Positions 24,131-38,955 of a stretch of 64,000 nt of DNA are shown piece by piece. The translations under genes were made by a program, and so were the position numbers. Below the pieces are notes generated by a model. It searched no databases, was not told the DNA's origin, and saw nothing but the letters and a program-made list of their open reading frames with translations. The stretch comes from Triops longicaudatus (Eukaryota; Arthropoda; Branchiopoda; Notostraca; Triopsidae): contig JAGQDJ010000629.1 in the NCBI GenBank assembly GCA_022885665.1, positions 124,001 through 188,000 on the forward strand, in the 5' to 3' direction. The number at the start of each line of letters is the position of its first letter. Within the stretch, counting starts at the first letter, position 1.

Positions 24131-25105
24131 CTAAACTCAAAAGAAAACAGAGCAGAAAAAGAGTAAGTTTACATGGCCGGATATTAATGTCGTGCACTTC
24201 CACATTTATCGCTCTTCGTGTGCTGCATTGAGTAAACTCAAAAAAAAAAAAAAAAAAGTAGTTGTAAAAGACAAGCCTTTGTCCATAAGTTCCCTCCTAC
24301 CAAACCCAGTCGTTTTCGTTTGGGCAACTGGAAAACATCAATGGATACATTTTACGTTATAATATCATCTCTGATGACGTTAATGCTTTCATCTGATGAA
24401 GCCCCAGACTCAGCAAATTACATTTTACTTCTCCAAAAGATTACAACAAAAACAACCGGAAAAGGGAAGAGTAACGGGAAAGGGTGGACGGTGATAGGTT
24501 GCTATAGCGACTTTACCGAATTAGGATAAAGAGATGAAAGAGAGGGCACAATCGAGCAAAAACGAGGGGAACTCAAGCAATATTACTAGCGCAGCTCACA
24601 GGGAAAGGAAGAAAAATCAAAGTTTTTCAATTTGCACGTCAAACTCGACTTTTACTTCGTCGACTTTTCCGGCCACCACAACGGGAAGGAAGAGAGGGAG
24701 GCGGAATGTTAGTACTGAAAAACGAATGACGTAAGCGAGCACGTCTCATGATTAACCGACACTCCGAGATTTTTACCGCCAGCAGTAACACATACGGGAA
24801 AAAAAGGACGAGAAGGAGGCAAAATGTCAGAGTGCACTGGCCAAATGTTCTTGGAAACTCGAAAAGACAAAGACCTTTCTCTAGCTATTTTTTTCTTGAA
24901 ATAAATTTTATCGGTAATTTTAAGAGAGTCTTCTTTCGCCGTAAGCATGGCTTCTCTCGTCTTTTTTCCTTATAACTTTTCCTCCGCTCAAAATCATTGC
25001 CATTTAGACAATGGAAAATGCTGTCATGTGTTCCAACCAATTACCGATAATAAATCTCCTTCCCCTAGTGGGAAATCATTGCGCAATAGAACAATGAACA
25101 TTTCC

Positions 25106-25107
<2 letters not shown>
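24131..25107. other. Non-coding, upstream of the first PDE7 exon found
   Basis: No exon is supportable. A run of 18 A sits at 24240-24257, and the rest is purine-rich on the plus strand. If the PDE7 5' end is close, its promoter or leader could be here, but no TATA plus initiator pair stood out. Confidence 0.4.

Positions 25108-25146
<39 letters not shown>
25108..25146. repeat. Poly(T) run, 39 bp
   Basis: An uninterrupted T run is separated by a 39-bp AT-rich spacer from the much longer poly(T) block that follows. Confidence 0.9.
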
Positions 25147-25152
<6 letters not shown>

Positions 25153-25181
25153 AAAAATGAGGGTGGTTTGTTTTTTAATTG

Positions 25182-25830
<649 letters not shown>

Positions 25831-28800
25831 TACACGTGCTTGACAGTAATCAACTTAACTTGGAGGACTAGTACTTGCTATCGTAGTAGAACGCTTTAAG
25901 GAAAGTTTCAGAGCTTTTCCGCCTAGGACTCAGTGAAAGACTGACAGCGCGCGACAATTTGTTTCCTTTAGAGATCAGTGCTTAAAATAAGGATATCAGA
26001 TTTTTGCCCGATAATTACGCTGAATGGCCTGATTGAAAATCTGTAAAAACTTGTACACGACGTAAGTTTCTTTTAACAAACGCGTTTGAATGTATACTGT
26101 GTAGAGTTTCGCTAGGGGCACTGTAAGACTGAAAGTTTGTGATAACTTGTAACGAACTACTTGTCAGGAATAGTATTTAAAGGAAAACCACACAACTTTC
26201 CGTTTAGCACCGTAAGAGTGATAGGCAGACTAACACAACAGCTACAGTCTCATAACGTGGGAAAGTTACCTAATGGTTTTGAAGATTTTCCTAATAATAT
26301 TAGACTGACACTAGCTCCAAATGGGATGACTGCTTTTTCTCTGACCTAAGTACCAAAAGTTTACGGTATTAACATGAATTATTGCATGGTATTAACTAAG
26401 TGCATTGTACTAAAGTACTAAGCTATGGCTGTTAACGTGTCCCGTCTGACAACGCTTTTGGTGACAAATTTTGTCAAACACATGTCCTGTTTGAACTTTC
26501 ATTAAGATTTTTATTTATGTACATTAGGAAAAAAGACTTTTGTAAAAAATATGCCGAACTCCTTTTCTACAATTTTCCATACTGCAAACGAAATTACAAA
26601 ATCTTTTGGGAAAACTTGATTATGTGATATGCTGAATGGTTACTGCATGTCTGTTAGTGCTGGCTTAATTTTTAAAGCTATACTTAACTGCTTTAGTCTT
26701 ATATTCTGTAAAACTGTTGGAGATAGAAAGCAAGAAACGCATGACGTCATGCCTCAGAATGTTAAAGTCAACACTTAAACAATAAAGATCTAGGACTTTC
26801 TGGGAAATCTCTTGCGCACCTGTTCTTAATGAGCGTTTTTCTTTTAAATGGTCTCTTCTGCTGTTCAGTGACAGTGTACTTTGTCAGCGGTAAGCTTCGC
26901 TAGAAATAACAATATGGGAGTAGTTTAACAGTCACTTAGTTTCACAAACGACGGGATTACTCTTCCTTAAAGCTCATAAAACGGGGGAAAAACTTGTATG
27001 GAGATACGGGCCGTGCATGTCAGTTTTTCATCACGTGCGTCACTGCAATTCTTGATCCTTTTTTACTTGTGTGTTAGAAAAAGCAAAAAGGTGCACCCAC
27101 CCGTTGCAATATACGATGCTTTACGGTTAACTTCATGTACGAAATCGTTACTTTCACAAAGAAGTTCCTTGCTGAAATTTGTAAACCTTCTCAGCAATCA
27201 ACTTGGTCTTAAATTACTGTGTACCCTCACGAAAGTCAACTGCTTAGTCTCTAATGACAACATTTGTCTCCCTTTACGAGAAACTTTAAAGCAAATGCTT
27301 CTTACCCCTTTATGGAAGACAGGTTAAGGAACTGACATGCTTTTTGTCTTCTACTAAATAAGACCCTTCAACCATTACAATACGGTATGTCAATATTATA
27401 CATGGGATACGTAAAAGGATTCCTGGTGCGTAAAAACGGGATATTTTTTGTATTTATCGTTCTATATGGGAGGAAAATTTTTACACAAATCTATTTTCTG
27501 TCAATAGGTTTGACACATTATCAACATTTTGATTTCTACGCAGGGACACCAAGCAACAGGTGTCTTTGATCCTTGTTTTCCAACCTTTCAGTGTTTCTTT
27601 CCTTCCTCCTCGAACACAGGATCCTTAATATCTTCCTGACAGTGCACCTTAGTCTTAAGTGACAATATCAGTCTCCCAAGCGAAATATTAAAAAGAAAAG
27701 TTTTCCTCCCTTCAAGGCGCGTTTTAAGGATTTGGCGTGTTGAGTCTGCCGAGAGAAAAAAAGAGCCGGCGACAGGTGCAACAATAGCAATTTCAAACAT
27801 GTAAGACACGGATTTTCTTTAGAGCCGATTTTCTTCATATTTTCTTGTTTCAAGTTCACGAGAAGCAACGTGCGTCATCTTTGGCCTTTTCGGTTACAAA
27901 CAAACCATGCAGCGTCCACGAAAAAAAAGTCCCTTGTTATTTTGTTCTTTTTCCCTTTTTTATACCGGTAAAGTTTGGCTGGGGAAAATGGGTGGCCCCG
28001 TCCAGGGGTCCTTCACGATCTAGAAGTCCATAAAAATAAAGACACCCAGCAACATAAGATTATAGCACAAAAGCAAGGAATCATTTAGTAAAGGAAAAAA
28101 ACATAGCCACTTTTATTTTCACGTCGGTTCCTCCTTTCATGAAATTCACGAGAGAAAACAACGGGAATAAAAGCTCCATTTATATTACGAAATAATGTGC
28201 CTGCGTACCCAGCCACCTCCGTGCTACCATTTGGGCATGATCACAGAGAGATATTGTAAATTAGTAACTGGACACATGTTTACCTCTCTACTTCCCATCA
28301 ACGTCGTAAACAAAGAACAAATATCCTGCAGGGAAGTGAAAAAACGCTAAACAAGAGTGAAAAAAGAGCGTTTGCAAGACCCAAATCGTGCCACCTTGTC
28401 ACCAGCGTGTCAAAAACGAAGGAACGAAAGAACCTTGAGCTATTTCTGCAACGCGCCACGAATCATGTAACGGGCAAAAATGCATACATAGAGACACAGG
28501 GAGCGAGGAATGGCCTAGGAAATCTTGTTGCTTAAGAACTCGGAAAGACACGAAAAAGAAATGGTAAAAAATGTAACTACACGAATTTTCCCCACCAAGA
28601 GTAATGGGGAGAGCAATCCATCATTTAAAGTTGTTTTGCTTCAGTACTTTTTAGCCAAAGAAAAATAAAGAGGATAAGAAAAGGACACGGATGTCCCAGC
28701 CCCACACAAACTGTTCCTTTTTATACATGTACCTCAACGCTTGAAAACATTTCAACAGTCAAAGTATGCATTCCTTTTCTCTCATCCTTATATTTTGACA

Positions 28801-28945
28801 GATGATTCGTGGCTTTGAAAGTTTCAGCGACCAAGATAGCTCAAGTACGGCTTTGTTTAGGGTGTATCCACTTACACAGGTTTTTTAAAAGTTGAACCTG
28901 AGCATTACATAGACACATATTCTATTTACGTGGCAAAGGGAGCTG

Positions 28946-28974
28946 TGTGTGTGTGTGGTGGGGGGGGGGGGGGG
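28946..28974. repeat. (GT)n tract running into 15 G
   Basis: This has the same organisation as the tract at 3.48 kb: GT repeat, then an uninterrupted run of G. Low complexity, with G-quadruplex potential. Confidence 0.8.
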
Positions 28975-31900
28975 CAGGGGACAAGAACTAAGCCTATTTT
29001 AAGAATTTTCGGCTGCATAATGGAGATAAGCATTTGCATAACACAAGCGTGGTATGCCCGAAAGTCACAGATCGGGACCACCATGATGGGAGAAAGAAAA
29101 GCTTTTATATTTGAATATTGATCAAACTTAGTTAAAATAATTAACTATAGGAAAATACGGAAAACAAACTGTTTAAGAACTTTCGTAATTTACCAAACTG
29201 TCCATTTACTAAGCATACAAATAAACTTTGCGCAGAACACGTAAACAAATAAAGAATATAAAACAAACGAAACCAAAAGAAACTGTATAAAAACACAATA
29301 TTAGGACTTAAACTACTGTTTTACCCCAAGAATTCAAGGTTGTTCTTGAACTAGTTTATTTTCTTAAGATCTATTTCTACTCAAAAGTATCCTTAATTCT
29401 CCTCGTTGTTGCCATTACAAAATACCTTAGAATTAATTTTTGAGGGATTTTTTTAAAAGCGTTCTGCGAAGTTTCTTCCGGTTATTTTCTTGAGATTTTG
29501 ACGAAAGGTGCTAAACTGAATCTAGCAATAAAATAATGTCTTTAGTGTTGCTGCATTTCTCAGTTCAGTTAACCAGGCTCCCGTGACCTTCCCACGTGCC
29601 TTTCATTGTTGACCTGCACGTGTGTGTGTGAGTTATAAAGGTGAAGTTAATCACAAAGAAGTCAAAGTACCTCATTTTTCACCACTTCTGGCAGTTTTGG
29701 GACCTTAACGACCTTGTATACAATGTCAAATATTTTCAACAAGCCTTTCACGCGTTTCGCCGCACATCCGGAACAAAAGAGCTACGTTTTTGGGTCTTTT
29801 TTTTAAAGAAAATAATATTTCGCTGTAGTTTTAGACACAAACTCCTCATTTGTTCACATTTTTGCGTCATAGGTTCGAGTTAACTTAAAGCGAAAAGGTA
29901 CGAAGTGTCCTCTGAAACCGACTTTTGTAAATATCTCAAAATTGTTGGATACTCTTGCCCAATTCTTCCAAGCGGTTTACTGGGTGGATTAATTAAGGTG
30001 CCATAAACTGCTAGGGCGATCAACCTTCCAATCACTGTTAGAATAAACTACCATGGCCATATTTGTCTGCCTTATCATCCGAATTGACTTTGCGAGCTCT
30101 TGACTTGGCAAATTCAGATTGCGTTCTCCTAGTGATCCTAGCATAGCTTCACGAAGCAGATCATGTCTTGTATGGTGCAGATCGGGAGGGAGGTCACTTG
30201 CATAATATCTCGTAGCATGGGGGCTCTACTGTCAAACATGGAGTATTGTGCAAAGTTGCCCAAAGCAGACGAGCCAGAGGTAGCTTCTTCTCTCTCACCT
30301 TGGGGAAGAGGGGATCCCCTTGGCACCTCTTGCCCACACAACAGTTTTACGTATATCGTTACGCAGCCCACAGGGATCTCTTACTTGGAATCCTTACATA
30401 CAAGTCAAGTCTCCCATAACACCAAATTATTGCCTATCCATTATGCTCCAAGTAAGAGCCTTTTTAAGTCTAAACATGAAGCTTAAAACCTTTCAAATTT
30501 CCACAATTTACAGCCGTCTGCCTAGAACTCAACCCCGAAAAATTAAAAAAGAGAAAATAATCTCCCCCCCCCCAAGAAAAAAAAAAAAAAAAAAGAAAAT
30601 ACATGGTCGGGAAAATGCACCGCTCGCTGGGTTTCATTTTGCCGCCTGGGAAACAAAATATCTTTGGTGTGTATTAATGCCATTAGAAAAAAACCCTGCC
30701 CAATCAGAAGGAATTTCTCGATGGAAAAAATAAAATACCTCGCCAAAAACAAGCCAAACCGGTTTGATCATACGTTTGGATGATCCTACGGCGTTAGTAC
30801 TCCCAAATCCAGAATCCTTGTGAGAGGGAGAGCCCCATTTCCACCTGTATATTTGTGCTGTGAGAGTCGCGATACCTGTTTAAGCCAAAGCTCTCCAAGT
30901 AAATCGCCTTGCCACCTTTTTTTTCGCTAAAACAGCATTCTTTGCGTGTTAAAAGCGAAAAATCAAGCACGAATGAAGAGACAAGAATGAAGACTGTAGG
31001 GAGAGGAAACAAGAAGAAAAATAGCTCCTGTTAGGAATTAATTCACAATGATCCCCCGCCAAGATATAACTTTTCAAGAACTTCCCTTCTCCCAAGGAAA
31101 CCAATAAAAAAGTTAGCGCACAACGTCCCAGACACATGTTGCGAAACTTGCATTTATACACGGTATTCAATCACTAATCTGGTAACGAGACAATCTCCTT
31201 CAAATTCCTAAATTAAAAAATACCAAAATGGTACAATTTATGCAAACTGCGCATTGCAAAGATTGCATGGCTACCTTGTTTAGAAAAGTGATTTCCTTTT
31301 TAATAGAAAAATTCTACTCACTTTTTAATTTTTGTTTGGCACGTCTACAAAGATCTGGTACAAAATCACATTCCTCCAAAGTGCAATATAATCCCTGAAC
31401 TTTTTGGATATTTTGTCATTCTTCGTGCTAGTAAATCCTCGCGTTATATTCTTTATCAATTATTATATTGCTGATTATCAAAGACCTCACTATTATGCGG
31501 CCAATTTTTTTTAGGACTTAAGTCACGGAGTTTCTATTTCTCGTAAGCACTGAATGGAACATTTGTTACATTGCAGAACTGGAAAATGTTTTCAAGATGT
31601 CTAAGATTTTCTGGTTGTTAGGGCATCTTGCTTGTTTTACAAATTTAAAATCCATTTACGCGCTAAAAAAATATGGATTTATCTGGCGGAACAATCTATG
31701 GTGACCGGTGCGAATCATTATCAAAAGAGTCTCAGAAATTTCCGCTCACCAGAGATTTTCAGCAACAAGTTAAGTAAAATTCCAGGAAAATATACGTTCA
31801 GTTTACAACGTAGGACCAAAAGCTCAGCTCACAGTACTTTGCAAATAAAAAATTTACCGTTACACCCATTCGAATTTGTTACGGTCATTTACTCCTACTC

Positions 31901-32050
31901 TGATACGCTGATTTGGTACTGCACAAAATGAAACCAATTATATTTCAAAAATACAAAACTAATCATTCTACACAAATTTCAGTACTCCATGTGCTGCTTA
32001 GTTTTGAGTAAAAAACAACACTTCAACACGACTAGGGTCTTATGCCTGTG

Positions 32051-32074
<24 letters not shown>
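32051..32074. repeat. Poly(T) run, 24 bp
   Basis: A homopolymer followed directly by an A-run. It could be the tail of an old retroposed sequence on the minus strand, but no body is recognisable. Confidence 0.8.
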
Positions 32075-32081
<7 letters not shown>

Positions 32082-35000
32082 GACTCTCAGCGGATGAAGT
32101 GACCTTCACGATCTTCAGTAAGCTTTTTGTCATACGGTGTAACTAACCTACATATCCTTACAGCACAACATGAAACTCGAATTTAAAAAGCGACGAGACA
32201 CTGTGACTAAGCTAAATAACAGAAAATTTCACGAATTTTAAGAACGTCTGATCTTACACTGCGAGCTTCAAGCATAGCGATTTACTACTAGCATAGTAAT
32301 AAGGCAATACATCACAACTCACTTTTAGTCTTCCTTGAGATTAGCTTTCGGTTGCAATGGGTACTTGACTCTTTCTTTTTGTTTTAATAACGAGCTATTT
32401 CACTTGCTGCTTTCCAAATAGGCCAAACTTACACTTTGGGGATATGCACAATACAAAATGCAACTCAGTGTGCAGATAACAAGCAACTCAGTGCCTTCTG
32501 AGCCTTTGTGCGAGAATGCTTTCGAAGTCGCGTTCGGGTTTTACCTAACACGCGTCTTGTGTGACAGGTGTCTGACACTACTCATGTTCTTCTCGTCGGG
32601 AGTAGTTGTGTGTGTATTATTGGGAGCAGAGTCAAATGAGCAAACGTGCAGAATGAGCACGAGGTTAGGAGCACATAGGCACACTTGACGTACACACATT
32701 TCTCCTTTTGACTACTCTGGATTTCTCTATCCTTGCGAATATGCAAACTGGTACACACACTATGTTACACAAGGAGAGGGATCAGGGGGAGTCCCTTAGG
32801 CGTCTCTTAATCAGAGACCCCCTGAATAAGCACCTTGTTCGACTACTCCTGCGGATGCTGCACTTACGACTAGGACATTACAGCATCCGTCTGCTGGTTT
32901 GCATGCCGCTGCCACGCCAGTTATATATGCGACGGGGGATAAATCCAAGCAGACGGAGGACGGTTGGGCCTTTTACAAGTGTGAGATAGAAAGTTGGTTA
33001 GAGGAACTTTTTTTTCCAAATCGCTGGTACGAAGGCGAGAAGCGAAGGAACAAAAGCAGGAGGATACGAAACGGTACACGAGGAGGAGACATACAGAGGA
33101 GCGATGGTGAGAGAGAGAAGGAGCTTAGGGTACAGAACAGAAACCCAAAAAGTAACAAGGAAAGAGATCGTGACCGTACCACGCGGGACTCGCAGCAGCG
33201 CGAGCTCCAGAAGCCGGACAACTTGGCGCCACACGGTCGGACGCCCTTAGGGTGCCACTGGCCCCTTAACGACAATATAGAAATGCAATCAAGATGCTCA
33301 ACATGGAGTATGCACCGTAAGTAGCAGTACATAGAACCTCGCCCCCTCCTGAACTACAGCTATAAATAAATGCGAATTTCTAGGTGTTCATTCTTTCCAG
33401 CTGCCTAGGTTAACATAATACGAAACTGACCACCTGAAATCAAAGCCCGGCCCAAAATGTGAGATTTACTATTGATGGAAACCTTAATACAAAATTAATA
33501 CAAATTAATACGACAAATTAACCAATGTTTGTAAGTCATTAAAGGGAAAATTACGAATTGGTGCGTGGCGCATTTGTAAAAGTTCTCTTTTTATCCCCTA
33601 AATTATCGCTCATTGGTCCTGGAAAAATTGCCCCAAATTGAACAAGAATGCGTTATGGTATACTGAAATTATCTGAGTTGAAAAAAAAAATAAAATAAAA
33701 AAAATTAGCGCAATCCGACTAAAAAAAGTGGGGGGGGGGGCGGTGATTTGGAGTACTGCACTAAATAATTGAGACGAAATCAAGAAAAACAAACAACAAT
33801 TTTAAGTCCTTATTTTAGCTACTGATGACGTGCCTCAACTGTCGAGGCTTTCATGTCGCTTAGACCTGCACTCTATTGCACGGTTTCAGTGTAGCGGGAC
33901 GGAATGGAGTCATGTGTCCGGCCTCGGTGTACGTGGCCAGGCGAACCACGGTTGCTCCGGCCTGTTAAGATCCACAGTGGGCATTTTGCTTCTCATCGAC
34001 ATTATTTCTTTTAATGAAGGAAAACAAATACACATAGCATAGAAATCTCCACAAACTTCGGAAAACGCGTCTAATGTAAAAGTGTACACATCCTGGAGCC
34101 CGCAAGTGAAGCCCCTACATGAGCGAAAAACAATACTGCAATGCTGATATTTGTAACCAGGAGGGAACTTAGGAGATGAAAACCTTGTCGTTCACTCCCC
34201 CGCTAAGTGTCCGCTGTTTGGCCCCGCATGCCGTTTGGCACTGCCCCCTAACCTGAAGGACTTGCTTAGCTTACGAGAAAACGTGGCACGAGTCACCAGG
34301 GGCGCCAAAGGGCCGCGGCAACCCGCGCGCGACACATCGACCCATGCAGGAATGGCTCAGCGGTAGTCCAAAGGAACTCATTACGTCTTTCCTCCATATT
34401 ATACCAGCATTATGTATATGTAAAAGTTTTCCCGTCTACTGGAAAACTTAAATGACACATCAAAAAGGAGACAGCAAATTCCACGAAAGAAGAACGCTGA
34501 GTAGAGAAAAGATGAAGATAAGAGAAGAAAAGGCCAAATGAAGCAGTACAAAATAGAGCAGTCATTACCCGAAGACCCTGAAACAACAACGAAACTACCC
34601 AAAAGCTCCGCGCTGGTCGCTCGTAAGAACACCTAATCCTCTGTAAGTGCTACCCGTAATACCAGACCGCGGACACGACATCTATGTAGGTGTCGTAAGA
34701 CAGACAGAGAGGAGGGAGGGTGATGGGGGAAGACAAAAACAACTCTTAATAGCTTGTTACAATAGACCCGGTTACCATATTCCAGTTTCCACAGAACAAT
34801 CTGATCAAGTAAACAACGTCGGAAAACCTGAGATTAGGCCCCAAACACTTGAGGGTGCATTTTGTAATTGTTTGCTTTTGCCCAAGAGTCTTGATTACGT
34901 ATTTCACAACCAGTACTCTAGCAATGGACGTAATAGTTACGTAACAATTTTTATAGGTTTCCTAACTTCTAATCGAAAAGTAACTTTCAACTTGAAGATT

Positions 35001-38000
35001 TTCTCAGAACTCAATTCAAAACCGATAATACCAAAAACAAGGTCCGAATTTTTCTTTCCTTTTTTTCCATCAACACATTATCCGTCTAATGGCGCGAAAA
35101 AATCTTCAGAGAAAAAAGGGAAAGTAAGGGTCAGATCAAACAATCAGAAAAATAATGACGAAAAGGAAATTATATGATATAAAAGGTACCAAAAGAGCGC
35201 AATTTGAAGGGCAAATTCTAGCAAGTATTCTGTCTGTTATCTCGTTATTTGCAATGTCCTACTGATAATGCACAGTAACCAAATCGTGAAAACATGGGAG
35301 TGTACAGCAAGAGCGAAAGTTAAAGATAAAGAACACGTTCAAGTTAGGGAATGTCGAGTTTTAGTGGGTGTAGCTGTGCTTACCATTTCTTTGCTCACCT
35401 TCAGTTTTTCATAGCAATTATACATGTATGACAACATTGCATACTTCGCTTCACTGAAATTCAATTCCGTACTTGCCCACACTAAAACAATGTCTAAAAT
35501 CTAACCTAATAACGAAGCAGAGCTACATCGTTCGTCTACACTTCTATTGCTACTGCAAAAACGGCCAAAGAAGTAAGCCTTTAAATACTACGTCAACTAC
35601 GCAAGTAGCTTGACTAGCACTAACTTGCAACTACTTCACTACTAGCTAAAGTTGGACTAACAGAAGACTTTTTCGCCGTGGTCTGACTTTTGTCTTTTGT
35701 CAAGTACTCGCCTCACGTCTCCGACCCAAATCTTTCCAGTATGAACGAGTTCGAAGTAGAAACATGTAGCTCCAACTTCTTCACTCTTGACCAACTTGAT
35801 CGAAGACAACAGCCACGAGAATCGCTCTATCCAGGAAATACCCTGCTCATTCCTAAGACCGTACGCTAAGCGCGTTACGATGCATCCAGCGAGGCATCTG
35901 ACGAAGACTTATACGATAAACACCAGGTCAAAATGAGCTCCTCCTAGTTTATTAGAGAGATAGCTAAACATTCCGCTGTTTGTCATCTCTGGGCTCATCT
36001 TCTTAATTAATTCAGAGACAGTGTCGTTCCCTTCTCTCGCGTTCTGGCGTGCACTTAGAGGACGCCAAGCGAAGATTGAAGATGGACCTTTGGGGAGCTC
36101 TCTAAGCAAGTTTGCTTGCGTCACTTGGCAGTTTCGAGAGTCCGAGCGCGTTCGTAATAAGCTCAGACGTCCGAAACATGCCGACTGTTGTTTAAGATTA
36201 GCACGCGACTCTTTAAAAGGAGGCCCGAAGAAGTTCTTTCTTTTCAAAGGAGCAGTAGGACGGAAACGTAAATCCATTATTGGAAAAAAATAGTATAGAA
36301 CTTAAGATCGATCAATCAGGGGTTATGATTTATAACTCACAGAATGCGGCAAAGCGGTGCACAATGCCTTTTCCGTCGTGGAAGGTGACGGCTTCTTTCG
36401 ATTCGACTCGCAGCAATGTCCGAAGCAATCTGATAAGATACGCCGCAGATTCGGCATGGTTGCTTACGCAAACTGGTTCACTCAAACTGGGAACGTCCCA
36501 CAAATTTATCCCATTCAAGCATTCAAGGACGAATACATACAATGTTACCCTGCTTCATTTCAGAGTGGTAAACTTACAAAAAAACTTCTGGTAAACACAT
36601 ATATCGCACAAAGATAAGCGTATTTTATGGTGCAATTTAGTTTCAATGTCACAAGAAGGGGAAATTCCCTGCTCTACTTGAACCACACACAATTTGAAAT
36701 GTTGGTTGTTTTACGTAGCATTCATTAGGATAAAACCGCCATAAAACAGCACGGGAAGTCGTCCAAGACAGTAATTACGTATTCAAGACGTGTAGCGGAA
36801 TGTACGACAGGCGACATTAACATGCCGAAGCAGGTGCTCATAGGGAGGAGGGGGGGGGGGGGTAATGTTTCCAAACTTTTTTCGGCCCACACAAAACATC
36901 CGCCAAAAAGGTACACAACTTCTGCTGGGAGAACACTTTTAAATCCGCCAATGGTTGCTAATGCTTTCTGGATTTTTTGACTACGAGTTTATAACTTCTC
37001 TGGAGGGACCTCTCGTTCTAGGAAGTAAGGCAATTGTGCTTAGTTGCACGTACTGTACCAGGTACTCATGTTGGAGAGGAACAAGCGTATAAAGGGTTTC
37101 GATGACACAAGGTTTCTTGTACAATGCAAACTCGGGAAGTATGTATCTCAGGTTTGGCTCTAACAGTACAGTGTGTGTCCCGTGTAACGTATCAGTAAGT
37201 GTGTGGAGAACTGAGGAACTTTCGACACTGCTCGCTAGTGCCGGGGCTCGAACGTTTCGCACAAGGTACACGTATCTCGGCAGAGATGCCCCAGAAAGAG
37301 AGAGAAGTACACAGTTTGAGCTGGAGAGAAGAGCGAGTGACTTATAGATATATATACACACACTACACGCCAGTGCGCAATGGCTGCCACACATCACAAC
37401 AGATCAATGACGCAAAGCTTCCCGAGTTCCCGGATAAGAAAAGAACGCCACGTAAGTAGTACATAGTAAAGAGCAAGACATGGAAAAGAAGGACGCAATG
37501 AAAATGCTTGACTTCACGTCAGGACAACAAAAACCGACAGCAATTCCGGTAAAAAGGTGGGGAGAACGAAGGGAGAAGACCAGAATGATTGCAAAAGAGG
37601 AGGGCAAAGTGAGGCGAACACAAGGTTTTGGCAGTAGATGCTTACCACCTTCCCTCCTCACTCTTTGACAGACTTTGCAATATAGTTTCTGTGCCAAATT
37701 TCGTCCCTTAATATTGTACTGGGTTCAAAAAGCTGGCAGATATTAACAACATTATTGGAAGAAAACTTTCAAAGAACACGATGAAAGAGCTGGCGTAGCA
37801 GCGCCATTGCAATCAAGCTGCAGATATTCCACTACGATGAAAAAGGCAACGCAAAAATAATACAATACAGCCAAAACAACACAAAAATACTGATACCATG
37901 TGAACGACATTTCCTTCTCCTACTAGAGTGACAAAGTTAGCTGCGGGTAAGTCTGGTGGCAGAAATGGGACACTACAGTGCTAACCACGGACAACAACCG

Positions 38001-38709
38001 TGTCTGTTCGCTTATAACGCAGAACGAGGGTAATTAATGAAATGGTCACTGAAGTGAAAGATGAGCACAAAGAGACTTGCTGCAAGTATTGGCCGGTACG
38101 GTTGTAACAATGGTGAACTAATAGGAGGAAACAAAGGTTGTTAAGGCAACAGTCAGCTGAAAACCGCAGACAATGAGGATCTTTAGTCAAAAAGTGCCAA
38201 CTATGAAAAGGATAAGGAAAGAGATAAGGCAATAGGGTTTCTACGCCACTCGTTAAGCAAATGTTAAACAATGAATAGAAGTTGCGCAGTAATACGGAAG
38301 TTGTAACGTGAATCAATGACAAATATAAACCAAAATCTAATTTTGGGAGTAAATTATTCAATGAACTCAATTGCATATTTGAACTTCGTTCCATGGGCAA
38401 AATAAAAGTCTATAGCACAAAAAAATGCTTTCTCTCGTAAAAAATACAGCTGTAATAATTCGAAGCAAATATGCTCACAATGTTTTAATATGTACTCATT
38501 ATTGAGAACACGGTTTTACTTACTCTTCGTTTCAATATATGAAGTACTTATTTTATATACTATCTGTAGGCGAACCATACGATCTGCACGTTGTATGCGT
38601 CGTACAGTTTCAACGACAGCAATGCTACCAACTCTGCACAAAAGCTCGTTTCTATAACATTTTCTATAGCACACACTCGTAATTTACTAAGCAACATAAC
38701 GAGCGGGAG

Positions 38710-38872
38710 CAGGGCCGTACCCAGGATTTTAGTTCGGAGGAAGTTTTGGACGTTTCTAGGAGTCTTTCCTGGGCTTTTTTTTACATTTGAATTTTTTCTA
38801 TCTTTCTAAGTATAAAACGAAGATTTCAGGGGGCGGGGGGAGTTACCCCTATCCCCCATGGGCACGGCCTTG
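38710..38872. mobile_element. Small MITE with GGCCGT-type terminal inverted repeats
   Basis: The left end reads CAGGGCCGTACCCAGG; the reverse complement of the right end reads CAAGGCCGTGCCCATGG. The two match at most positions. The 163-bp interior is G-rich near the right end and AT-rich in the middle, with no reading frame. I recall similar CAGGGCCGTACCCAG termini from short interspersed DNA elements in several invertebrate genomes, but cannot check that here. No clear target-site duplication is visible, so the copy is probably old or the ends are slightly misplaced. Confidence 0.5.
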
Positions 38873-38932
38873 AACGTCAGCGACACCATAATCGCAGAAA
38901 TACAGTGACAGAAGGCATCCACTAAGTTTACC

Positions 38933-38955
38933 AAAAAAAAAAAAAAAAAAAAAAA
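38933..38955. repeat. Poly(A) run, 23 bp
   Basis: An uninterrupted A homopolymer 60 bp past the MITE-like element. No relation between the two can be shown. Confidence 0.85.

Noticed and set aside
34353..34366. Perfect tRNA A-box-like word TGGCTCAGCGGTAG
   Set aside because: No B box or cloverleaf follows within tRNA distance.
34647..35177. 176-codon plus-strand frame, the longest in the 25-51 kb interval
   Set aside because: No recognisable domain or codon pattern, low-complexity end, no flanking splice partners; it could be a chance frame.
37981..38400. 139-codon minus-strand frame rich in Leu, Ser and Cys
   Set aside because: No family resemblance and no splice or promoter context.
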